Assembly (NCBI GenBank): GCA_002729295.1
Contig: PBTU01000012.1
Span: 8,307 to 23,529, forward strand
Source of the DNA: Verrucomicrobiales bacterium
Lineage (GTDB): Bacteria > Verrucomicrobiota > Verrucomicrobiia > Verrucomicrobiales > Akkermansiaceae
Direction of reading: 5' to 3'
DNA: 15,223 bases
Part shown: in pieces, positions 6,696-12,891 of the stretch
Position numbering within the stretch: position 1 is the stretch's first letter
How the letters are laid out: the number at the start of each line of letters is the position of its first letter
The notes under the pieces: generated by a model
What the model was told of the DNA's origin: nothing
The model's database searches: none
Seen by the model: only the letters and a program-made list of their open reading frames with translations
Translations under genes and position numbers: made by a program

Positions 6696-7714
6696 TGCAG
6701 CCTAGGCTCAATTTATTCTTCAAGAACGCTCCGAAAATTATTCTCGGAGCGTTTTTTCTGTGCGCCTCTTGCAAGCAGGAGCCAAAGGTCACGAATTCGG
6801 GTCAAGAAGAAGATTCCTCCCAGACTCATTCAAGCACGCCCGCGAAATCACCCCCATCCGAAGCGACTCCCGAGCCCCCGGCGAGCCCGGACGAAGTGCG
6901 CTTCCTTTCCTACAATCTGAAGAATTATCTCACGATGAAGCGCTACTCTCGTGAGGGCCCTCCCACCGAGAGAACCAAACCCGAAGACGAAATCGACGCG
7001 CTCATCGCAATCATCGTCAACGAAGAACCCGACATCCTCGGAGTCTGTGAAATCGGAACGAAAGAAGATCTCGAAGATTTGCAGTCCCGCTTGAAAACCG
7101 CAGGCCTCGACCTCCCCCACATTGTCCACGCCGGCGGCATGGACGAAACCCGCCACCTCGGACTTCTGTCCGCTCTTCCGGTCGAACGCACCGACTCTGA
7201 GCACCACCTCCCTTTCACCTTGGGTGACCAAGAATACTTAATGCGACGGGGCATTCTCGACGCAACGGTCACTCTTCCGGAGGGCCCCACCCACTTCATC
7301 GGGGTACATTTAAAATCCAAACGTCCGTCTGAGGCCTACGACGAAGCAGAGATGCGACTCAACGAAGCCCGCCTTCTTCGCGAACACGTAAATAAGATTC
7401 AAGAGGAGGACCCGGAAGCCCGCGTGGTTGTTTACGGAGACTTCAATGAAACCCGCAAGATGCCTCCGCTTTCCATGATCATGGGGCGCAAGGGCTCCAA
7501 AGGCTATCTCGGCGACATCTTCGTCAAAGATTCCCGAAAGGAACTCTGGACCCACTATTGGAGTTACCAGCAGCAATACGCCCGCTTTGACTACGTTCTC
7601 GTTTCCAACTCGGTGATGCCTGAAGTTAACTTTTCGCGATCCTACATCGCCGACCCCGAGAACTTTTACGATGCCTCCGACCACCGGGCGATCATGGTCG
7701 CCTTTGGCCGATGA
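6695..7714 (+). CDS. Putative lipoprotein, endonuclease/exonuclease/phosphatase (EEP) fold
   Basis: The 339-residue protein has a basic start, a hydrophobic stretch (IILGAFFL) and cysteines 23 and 26, resembling a lipoprotein signal, then a Ser/Pro/Glu-rich linker to about residue 66. The EEP domain follows with its conserved elements: LSYNLKNY (Asn74), EIG (Glu119), HLKS (His205), GDFN (248-251), RFDYVLVS (near 303) and SDH (328-330). These are the metal-binding and catalytic positions of the DNase I/exonuclease III/inositol phosphatase superfamily. The substrate cannot be told from sequence; secreted members include nucleases and phosphodiesterases. The ATG at 6695 overlaps the tatA stop (TAATG), suggesting translational coupling, yet codons 10-21 also form an intrinsic terminator. 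Later in-frame ATGs would remove the first EEP strand, so the upstream start is preferred. Confidence 0.85.
   Translation: MQPRLNLFFKNAPKIILGAFFLCASCKQEPKVTNSGQEEDSSQTHSSTPAKSPPSEATPEPPASPDEVRFLSYNLKNYLTMKRYSREGPPTERTKPEDEIDALIAIIVNEEPDILGVCEIGTKEDLEDLQSRLKTAGLDLPHIVHAGGMDETRHLGLLSALPVERTDSEHHLPFTLGDQEYLMRRGILDATVTLPEGPTHFIGVHLKSKRPSEAYDEAEMRLNEARLLREHVNKIQEEDPEARVVVYGDFNETRKMPPLSMIMGRKGSKGYLGDIFVKDSRKELWTHYWSYQQQYARFDYVLVSNSVMPEVNFSRSYIADPENFYDASDHRAIMVAFGR
6722..6757 (+). terminator. Intrinsic terminator of tatA, inside the signal-peptide codons of the next gene
   Basis: AACGCTCCGA (6725-6734) pairs perfectly with TCGGAGCGTT (6744-6753) around a 9-base loop, and a run of six T (6752-6757) follows. 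The stem can extend by A-T pairs into the T-run. The T-run encodes part of the hydrophobic core of the lipoprotein signal. Confidence 0.8.
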
Positions 7715-7739
7715 AAGCTCTCCCCTGGATGCCCCTGCC

Positions 7740-8381
7740 CTAAAGAAACGCCACCGCACCCGGCACAATTCTCCTCCAGGAATGCGCCTTCACAAATTTC
7801 TCCATGAGTTCGGCTTCAGAGATGCGCGGAACCAACGCACTTTCATCGAGATAATCACAGATCACCTTCGCCGAGGCTTTTTCAATCGCGAGAGTGCTCC
7901 ACAAGAGCAAAGTGCTCAGCCCGAGCCCTGCACTCATGATCGCCACTGCCATCGACGGTGGCACGCGGCCGACCACCATCGCAAAAATCATGGTGATGAT
8001 GGTGAAACCGGGCATGGCGTAGCCAAACTTCACGGCCCAAGTTCGCCAAGCCACCACCCGGTCCTGTTGGCGGGCCATCAGCACCATTCCTGCGATGAGA
8101 GCAACTCCAGCGACATCCCTTACCTCCTTGGATTCTGCCTGCTGCGGGGATATCACCAAATATTCAGGACCCAAAGGAAGGAAGGGTCTCTTTTTCACCT
8201 GGATCTCCACATCTGTCGCTTTTCCGAGCTTCAGAATACGCTCCACCATCTCTTTTCCCGAGTAAGTCACCTTGGTGTCCCCTTCTTCGGACTTTAACAC
8301 CCGGTCAGAGAAAAATTTGCGCACTAGAAACGATCCTATTAGAGGAATCAGTCCCAACATCAGAAGAAATTTAAAAATCAT
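7740..8381 (-). CDS. Membrane protein related to YugP-type zinc peptidases, active site lost
   Basis: The 213-residue protein has a hydrophobic N-terminus (about 3-20) and hydrophobic stretches near 90-103, 122-138 and 143-163. Its order matches the YugP/Zn_peptidase_2 family: an N-terminal anchor; a Val-Glu-x-Ile-Leu helix (SGKEMVERILKL, 41-52) followed by VEI; a strand; a central helix; and a C-terminal LAIEKASAKVICDYLDESAL (164-183) that fits the family's EFDAS-RA-L motif. Where active members have AHEVGHAL, this protein has ALIAGMVL (94-101), so both zinc-binding histidines and the catalytic glutamate are gone, while Glu167 aligns with the downstream conserved glutamate. This points to a catalytically dead relative, but the family call is from recalled motifs and could be wrong. 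It converges on the EEP gene and is divergent from the OmpA-domain gene. Confidence 0.6.
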   Translation of the reverse strand: MIFKFLLMLGLIPLIGSFLVRKFFSDRVLKSEEGDTKVTYSGKEMVERILKLGKATDVEIQVKKRPFLPLGPEYLVISPQQAESKEVRDVAGVALIAGMVLMARQQDRVVAWRTWAVKFGYAMPGFTIITMIFAMVVGRVPPSMAVAIMSAGLGLSTLLLWSTLAIEKASAKVICDYLDESALVPRISEAELMEKFVKAHSWRRIVPGAVAFL

Positions 8382-8476
8382 GAACGGTCAACAGCTTCAT
8401 ACTTGGAGGCGGACTTTTGAATTTCATTTTTCTCCTTTTCCGACAAACTTCATCCAACACACCACCGAATCAGCAA

Positions 8477-9631
8477 ATGGAAGACCAACAAGATCCCACA
8501 CCTGCGTCCACCTCACCACCGGCTGCCTCTCCGACCTCCAATCAGAATCTCATTCTTGGCATCGTCATGGGCGCCGTTGTTTTGCTTCTTCTATTGCTTG
8601 TCATCACCCGGCAATTCGGCGGCCAGGGCGCCGAGTCAAAGGACCCGAAAGTTACCGAAATGCAGAAGGAATCGGCGGAATTGAAAGCCAGGATTGCCCT
8701 GATGGCATCCACTTCCGGTAACAATCAAACCCCTACCCTACTTGTCGAAGGCATCAAACGTGACGTGGGCACACTGGGAGCGATCGTAGAACAAAACCAA
8801 CAAAGCGTTCTCGCCCTCAAAGATTCTCAGGCCACCATTCAGAGCCTCACCCGTCAACTGGCCGACCTTCAGCGAAGGGACGAGCTCAACGGAGACGCCG
8901 CCGCCCGTGTCGCCGGGCTCGAGGCCCAGGTTAAGGCTCTTACCGCACAACTCGATGGAGCCGTCGACCAAACGACCATGACCGCTCTTCGTGATCAGCT
9001 CACCTCAAGCAAAGACTTGTCACAACAACTTCAGGAAGAACTCACCGCGCTAAAAACCAAAAGCGGCAGAATGATCGACGGTAATCAACTTGCCGCTGTT
9101 CGCACCGAACTCGACGAGTGCCTCGCCGAAAACACTCTCCTCAAACTCGAACTCCAAAAACTACGCACCAAACTCGATGGCGCCCGCCTCTTCGTCACCC
9201 GGGAAAATCTCAGTCCGAAGGCGCAAAAATTTTTCCGTGAGTTGGAACGCCTCGAAGGAATTGACCAGAATGGTCTCGAACAAGCCTATGAGCGAATCAA
9301 AAAGGAATTCAACGCCCATGTCGTTGAAACCGCTGCTTTTGCCATCGGAAGTGCCGATCTCAAGCAAGAACACGAAGCCCAGATCAAAGGCGTGACGGTC
9401 GAATCGAATCCCAACTCATTTTTCCTCGTCGTTGGCTACGCGTCCAAAACCGGAGATATTAAAAGCAATCGCGACCTTTCAGAGCGCCGCTCCAAACGAG
9501 TCGCCTCCACAGTAAATTACCTCAAACAAAACAGCCAGGAAGTTCAGGCCGTCTACTTGGGAGAAACAGATCGCTTCGGAGAAAAGGCCCAACCCAACCA
9601 AATTTGCGAGGTTTGGGAAATTCGACCGTAA
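8477..9631 (+). CDS. Membrane-anchored coiled-coil protein with C-terminal OmpA-like domain
   Basis: From ATG 8477 the product is 384 residues: a short Pro/Ser-rich cytoplasmic segment, one transmembrane helix (NLILGIVMGAVVLLLLLLVI, about 24-43), a long Gln/Leu-rich coiled coil (about 60-240), and a C-terminal domain. That domain contains GYASKTGDIKSNRDLSERRS and KRVASTVNYL (about 320-350), which fit the OmpA/MotB peptidoglycan-binding signature N-x-x-L-S-x-x-R-A-x-x-V. The likely role is tethering the inner membrane to the cell wall. A TTG at 8417 would add 20 residues and has a well-placed GGAGG at 8405-8409. I prefer 8477 because the extension resembles non-coding sequence and would leave only 35 bases for two divergent promoters. 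A terminator follows at 9664. Confidence 0.8.
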   Translation: MEDQQDPTPASTSPPAASPTSNQNLILGIVMGAVVLLLLLLVITRQFGGQGAESKDPKVTEMQKESAELKARIALMASTSGNNQTPTLLVEGIKRDVGTLGAIVEQNQQSVLALKDSQATIQSLTRQLADLQRRDELNGDAAARVAGLEAQVKALTAQLDGAVDQTTMTALRDQLTSSKDLSQQLQEELTALKTKSGRMIDGNQLAAVRTELDECLAENTLLKLELQKLRTKLDGARLFVTRENLSPKAQKFFRELERLEGIDQNGLEQAYERIKKEFNAHVVETAAFAIGSADLKQEHEAQIKGVTVESNPNSFFLVVGYASKTGDIKSNRDLSERRSKRVASTVNYLKQNSQEVQAVYLGETDRFGEKAQPNQICEVWEIRP

Positions 9632-9663
9632 CCCCAATATAACACACAATTTCCTTCAAGAAG

Positions 9664-9688
9664 CTTGGGATCCATCCCAAGGTTTTTT
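9664..9688 (+). terminator. Intrinsic terminator after the OmpA-domain gene
   Basis: CTTGGGA (9664-9670) and TCCCAAG (9675-9681) form a 7-bp stem with a TCCA loop, and six T follow (9683-9688). It lies between the convergent OmpA-domain and lexA genes; the minus strand has no comparable T-run. Confidence 0.75.
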
Positions 9689-9705
9689 GTGAATCGGCGA
9701 CTCGG

Positions 9706-10323
9706 CTACATCCGTCCGCTTCTCAGCAAGCCCACCAATACTCCCTGCACCACTAACTCACGGGCAGGAATAAGATCCGGGAAATCGGCGTTTTCAGCCC
9801 TCAGATAAGGACGCCCCTTCTCCATGATGAAACGCTTCAAGGTCGTTTCCCCGTCAATTAAGGCAGCTACAATGTCCATGTGCCTCGGCTCGCGGAATTC
9901 CAGAATGACTGTATCTCCATCACAAATATGCGCATCGATCATCGACTCCCCTCTCACCTTCAAAGCAAAGGTGCGCGAATTCCTTGGAATTCCCAGAGAG
10001 GCGATATCGATCGAAATACAGCCTTCTTTTTCCTCCACTGTGGCTTCCGCCATGCCTGCCGCAATACTGCCATAAAGCGGAATATCCACGATTTCCTCGC
10101 GCTCCAGCTCCTCTGGAAAAATCACCGCCCGCGCCTTCCCCGCCAAACGCACAATCACCCCTTTCTTCTCCAAGGCCCTGAGATGGCTCATTGCCGCGGT
10201 TTGACTGGCGAATCCAAAGTGCGCCTGAATTTCACGAGTCGAGGGCATCACCCCGGTCTGGCTCTGGGTAATCTTGAGAAAATCTAAAAGCTCCTGCTGT
10301 CGGGTGGTCAATTCTTTGCGCAT
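9706..10323 (-). CDS. lexA: LexA repressor, SOS regulator with self-cleavage domain
   Basis: LexA represses SOS genes and cleaves itself when RecA filaments form. Starting from ATG 10323 (MRKELTTRQQELLDFL) the protein has 205 residues, matching the usual length near 202. The winged-helix domain covers about 1-70, with the helix-turn-helix near PSTREIQAHFGFASQTA (27-43). The cleavage site is Ala89-Gly90 in SIAAGMAE. The catalytic dyad is Ser127 (GESM) and Lys163 (TTLKRF), at the usual spacing. An ATG at 10356 would add 11 residues (MSSVHQITVHN), but that stretch contains a repeated TGTTCAT that looks like an operator, so the inner start is chosen. The gene lies 75 bases downstream of uppP on the same strand, and probably has its own autoregulated promoter. 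Confidence 0.95.
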   Translation of the reverse strand: MRKELTTRQQELLDFLKITQSQTGVMPSTREIQAHFGFASQTAAMSHLRALEKKGVIVRLAGKARAVIFPEELEREEIVDIPLYGSIAAGMAEATVEEKEGCISIDIASLGIPRNSRTFALKVRGESMIDAHICDGDTVILEFREPRHMDIVAALIDGETTLKRFIMEKGRPYLRAENADFPDLIPARELVVQGVLVGLLRSGRM

Positions 10324-10326
10324 ATT

Positions 10327-10348
10327 ATGAACAGTGATTTGATGAACA
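10327..10348 (-). promoter_or_regulatory. Candidate LexA operator upstream of lexA (tandem TGTTCAT)
   Basis: On the plus strand ATGAACA occurs at 10327-10333 and again at 10342-10348, a direct repeat with a 15-base period just before the lexA start. The reported Verrucomicrobia LexA site is TGTTC-N4-GAACA. The segment TGATT-TGAT-GAACA (10335-10348) matches eight of its ten defined bases. A poor -10-like TAGTGT on the minus strand overlaps the repeat. Autoregulation is expected for lexA. Confidence 0.45.
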
Positions 10349-10398
10349 CTACTCATTCGGACGACTGTCTGTCTAGCAAAAATATTTTCTCCCCGCGT

Positions 10399-11217
10399 CT
10401 ATGAACTCCAATAAATCATTCCAGCAATCCCGACGGCAAAGCAATAATAGGAAAAATATTCCAATTTCCCCCGCCGCACCGCACCCATCACGAGATAAAT
10501 CGCAAACAGCCCCACCACCGCCGCCGCAAGAGCTCCAGCGAGATAAGGACCAGTAATACAGGACTTAAGCGCCTCTCTCAACGATCCCATTTCTTCAATC
10601 CGATCCTTCATCGTCAGCACAAATCCGCCTGCGATTGCCGGAATTGACATTAAAAAAGAAAATTCGGCAGCCCGCTCCGCCTTCACCCCGCTCAACATCC
10701 CCGCCGCAATTGTCGATCCCGAGCGCGACACTCCGGGTAATATCGCCAGGGCCTGTCCCACACCCATTATCAGTGCATGCTTCAATCCCACCTCGCTCGA
10801 GCCACTTTTGACCAATCTCGGCACAAACAAAATTAAGCCGGTCAGAATCAAAAATCCCGAAACCATCACCGGACGACCCGGCGCTGAATCAAAGAAATCC
10901 TTAAATAAAAGCGCTGCCGCCACCGCTGGAAGAGTCGCGATGGCCAACCAGCCGATCTTTTTACGCTCTTCGATCATCGCAGGGTTCTTGAGCGACTTGG
11001 TCAGCTCCCAGAGACTTTTTCTAAAAAAAATCAACACACTCACCAGAGTCCCTACATGCAAAATCACCTCAAATCCAAGGTCGGGTTGGTGGTCCGCGCC
11101 CACTTCGCGAATGCCCAAAAGATACTGAGTCAAAACAATGTGTCCCGAAGATGAAATGGGGAGAAATTCCGCCAAGCCCTGCACTATTCCAACAACAATC
11201 GCCTTCCAAATTTCCAT
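10399..11217 (-). CDS. uppP: Undecaprenyl-diphosphate phosphatase (BacA/UppP)
   Basis: UppP removes a phosphate from undecaprenyl diphosphate so that the lipid carrier can be reused for peptidoglycan and other wall polymers; over-expression gives bacitracin resistance in known cases. From ATG 11217 (MEIWKAIVVGIVQGLAEFLP) the protein has 272 residues, the usual length. Both family signatures are present: GLAEFLPISSSGH (14-26) with its catalytic glutamate, and PGVSRSGSTI in the second repeat with its catalytic arginine. Many hydrophobic segments fit a polytopic inner-membrane protein. An upstream ATG at 11271 would add 18 residues (MFYDACCYERVIIASLKH) that do not fit the family and overlap an inverted repeat, so it is rejected. 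lexA follows on the same strand. Confidence 0.96.
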   Translation of the reverse strand: MEIWKAIVVGIVQGLAEFLPISSSGHIVLTQYLLGIREVGADHQPDLGFEVILHVGTLVSVLIFFRKSLWELTKSLKNPAMIEERKKIGWLAIATLPAVAAALLFKDFFDSAPGRPVMVSGFLILTGLILFVPRLVKSGSSEVGLKHALIMGVGQALAILPGVSRSGSTIAAGMLSGVKAERAAEFSFLMSIPAIAGGFVLTMKDRIEEMGSLREALKSCITGPYLAGALAAAVVGLFAIYLVMGAVRRGKLEYFSYYCFAVGIAGMIYWSS

Positions 11218-11231
11218 ATGCTTAAGTGACG

Positions 11232-11266
11232 CTATGATGACTCTTTCGTAACAACAAGCATCATAG
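11232..11266. repeat. Inverted repeat upstream of uppP, possible operator
   Basis: CTATGATG (11232-11239) and CATCATAG (11259-11266) are perfect 8-base inverted copies separated by 19 bases. On the minus strand the distal arm contains TATGAT, a five-of-six match to a -10 box, about 42 bases before the uppP start. No good -35 box precedes it. This could be a regulator site or a leader hairpin. The rest of the 143-base spacer to the LysM gene also holds two adjacent CCGCGG sites (11293-11306). Confidence 0.35.
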
Positions 11267-11360
11267 AACAATCAACGACACACAAAAGATTACCGCGGCT
11301 CCGCGGCCCCACTGAAATCATCTCTAAAAAAATATTTCGCAATACTTAACTAATTACTCT

Positions 11361-11771
11361 ATGATCTCCCTCGTGAAAAAGACCCTACTCGCCATTGTCC
11401 CTTCCGCCTGCCTGATCTCGTGCTCCAACACTGGAACCGACGGACCAGCAGCCCCCGCCGCAGCCCCATACACCGCAGGAAACCCATACGGCGTTCCCGG
11501 AGAAAACCTACCGAATTATGACCCAAATTCAGCGGGCTACCAGCCAATCGCACCAATCAATCCCAGCGCCATCCCGGGAGTTGCTCCGGCAGCCCCTGTA
11601 ACTCCGGTCGCACCAGCCGCCGCCAGCACTCATGTTGTCGTTGCAGGTGATTCCCTCTGGGGACTTGCCCGTCAGCACAACACCACTGTGGAAGCCCTTC
11701 AGCAGGCCAATGCTCTGCCCAACACGCAAATCAACGTGGGGCAGACTCTTAACATTCCGGCCGCCCAATAA
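11361..11771 (+). CDS. LysM-domain lipoprotein
   Basis: The 136-residue protein starts with a lipoprotein signal: basic MISLVKK, a hydrophobic stretch, and the lipobox LISC with Cys21 as the lipidated residue. A Pro/Ala/Asn-rich flexible region covers about 22-88. The C-terminal LysM domain (about 90-133) shows HVVVAGDSLWGLARQHNTTVEAL... ending INVGQTLNIP, so the protein is expected to bind peptidoglycan or related glycans from a membrane anchor. There is no enzymatic domain, so it probably acts as an anchor or structural wall protein. The ATG at 11361 has no Shine-Dalgarno sequence. A strong terminator follows 28 bases after the stop. Confidence 0.88.
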   Translation: MISLVKKTLLAIVPSACLISCSNTGTDGPAAPAAAPYTAGNPYGVPGENLPNYDPNSAGYQPIAPINPSAIPGVAPAAPVTPVAPAAASTHVVVAGDSLWGLARQHNTTVEALQQANALPNTQINVGQTLNIPAAQ

Positions 11772-11799
11772 TCTTGTCGGCATCCTTACCTCTGCCGAA

Positions 11800-11832
11800 A
11801 GCGGGCTGGATCATCTCCAGCCCGCTTTTTTT
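11800..11832 (+). terminator. Intrinsic terminator of the LysM gene, abutting the next start codon
   Basis: AGCGGGCTGGA (11800-11810) pairs perfectly with TCCAGCCCGCT (11816-11826) as an 11-bp GC-rich stem with loop TCATC, followed by seven T (11826-11832). The T-run ends 7 bases before the ATG of the next gene at 11840. Confidence 0.95.
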
Positions 11833-11839
11833 AAAACCC

Positions 11840-12817
11840 ATGAAATACCTTCTCCTCATCCTCTTTTTCTCGGTCTCCATTTTTGCCCAAGATAAGACAC
11901 AACGGGACGCTCTCGTCGGCGCGCTTTTCGAAGCGCCCGACGCAGCCGCCTTTGAAAAGGCATTCGCAGCCGCCAAAGCCGGCAAGATCCCCAATCAAAT
12001 TCTCGTCGAAGCACGGTTTCTTTATCTCGTCGACTACGCCGACCGAGCCACTCTCGCTGCCTTTGCGCCAACCTTGAGAGAACAATTGAAAAAAGACCAA
12101 ATGAGCGACAGCGTTATTTTTGCGGTTAAAGAGGACTTCATGGCGGTCTACGAATATACTCTCGCACTTGGTGCGTTAGAAAAAAACAACTCCGCCGCTT
12201 TCAAAAAACACATCACCGAAGCCTTCTGGCTCAGCCCTTCCCAAGCCGGGGTCTTTGGACCACATATCAACGAACATCGATTGGCCAAAACGTTGGACAA
12301 CCTTAAACTTGATCTGACGCAGGAATTGGAGGTTCAAAGTAAAGAATCCAACAGAACCAGCCTCAAAAAACTCCTGGGTGATTCTCCCGCCATCGCTCTT
12401 CACTTTTGGACACCATGGTCGCAGGAGTCTGTGAATAGCTTTCCAGATTTTTTAACAACATCGGAAGTTCTTCAAAAAAATAATCTTCCGTCCGCATCCA
12501 TCCTTATCACCGGAAACGCCGAATCACGAAACGATGCCGACTCATTTCTCGCCGATTACAAATCACCACTCCCTGGTTCCTGGTTGGTTGAAGCAAAAGA
12601 AAATCGACTGAGCACCACCCTTCGTATTGCAAATTTTCCCACCGTCGTCCTCATCACTAAAGACGGAACAGTTCTTTTCCACGGCGATCCCGGAGCAAAT
12701 AAATTTTGGATCCAACTAAAAAAACTCTCTCCAAATATTACCCGACCCCACTCGCCCACCGTCAATTCACCACTTCCAGAAGAGCGAAAAACAAGCGGGG
12801 ACAAGGGGGAACAGTAG
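11840..12817 (+). CDS. Secreted thioredoxin-fold protein lacking the redox cysteines
   Basis: From ATG 11840 the protein has 325 residues. A signal peptide is clear: MKYLLLILFFSVSIFAQDK, with likely cleavage after Ala16 or Gln17. A helical region (about 20-165) is rich in Ala, Leu and aromatic residues; I do not recognise it. The C-terminal part (about 175-297) looks like a TlpA/thioredoxin domain: IALHFWTPWSQES (185-197) sits where WxxWCxxC would be, and ANFPTVVLITKDGTVLF (264-280) supplies the cis-Pro267 loop. Both cysteines are replaced by serine (Ser194, Ser197), so redox activity is unlikely and a binding or structural role is inferred. The C-terminal tail is Pro/Ser/charged. An upstream ATG at 11774 would run through the preceding terminator and bury the signal peptide, so it is rejected. 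Confidence 0.75.
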   Translation: MKYLLLILFFSVSIFAQDKTQRDALVGALFEAPDAAAFEKAFAAAKAGKIPNQILVEARFLYLVDYADRATLAAFAPTLREQLKKDQMSDSVIFAVKEDFMAVYEYTLALGALEKNNSAAFKKHITEAFWLSPSQAGVFGPHINEHRLAKTLDNLKLDLTQELEVQSKESNRTSLKKLLGDSPAIALHFWTPWSQESVNSFPDFLTTSEVLQKNNLPSASILITGNAESRNDADSFLADYKSPLPGSWLVEAKENRLSTTLRIANFPTVVLITKDGTVLFHGDPGANKFWIQLKKLSPNITRPHSPTVNSPLPEERKTSGDKGEQ

Positions 12818-12841
12818 AACAATAAAGAAAGATTAACCTTG

Positions 12842-12867
12842 AACAAGTAGCTTAAAATCGGCTTGTT
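12842..12867 (+). promoter_or_regulatory. Inverted repeat around a -10-like box before the BlaI-like gene
   Basis: AACAAG (12842-12847) and CTTGTT (12862-12867) are inverted copies flanking 14 bases that contain TAAAAT (12853-12858), a five-of-six -10 match. The centre lies about 37 bases before the TTG start. No good -35 box is seen. An autoregulatory operator is possible because BlaI-family proteins bind dyad sites over promoters, but the arms are short and do not match the TACA-TGTA core of BlaI operators. Confidence 0.3.
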
Positions 12868-12891
12868 AGACGCAACCAAACACAATCACCC

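Noticed and set aside
8417..8476. TTG start with GGAGG seven bases upstream for the OmpA-domain gene
   Set aside because: Kept as an alternative only: it leaves 35 bases between divergent starts, and the added residues look unlike a conserved N-terminus.
11293..11306. Two adjacent CCGCGG sites before the LysM gene, considered as a terminator or operator
   Set aside because: The hairpin would be tiny, no T-run follows on either strand, and no promoter element is placed consistently with them.
11774..11839. 22-residue N-terminal extension of the thioredoxin-like protein
   Set aside because: It would translate through the LysM terminator and hide the clear signal peptide starting at 11840.
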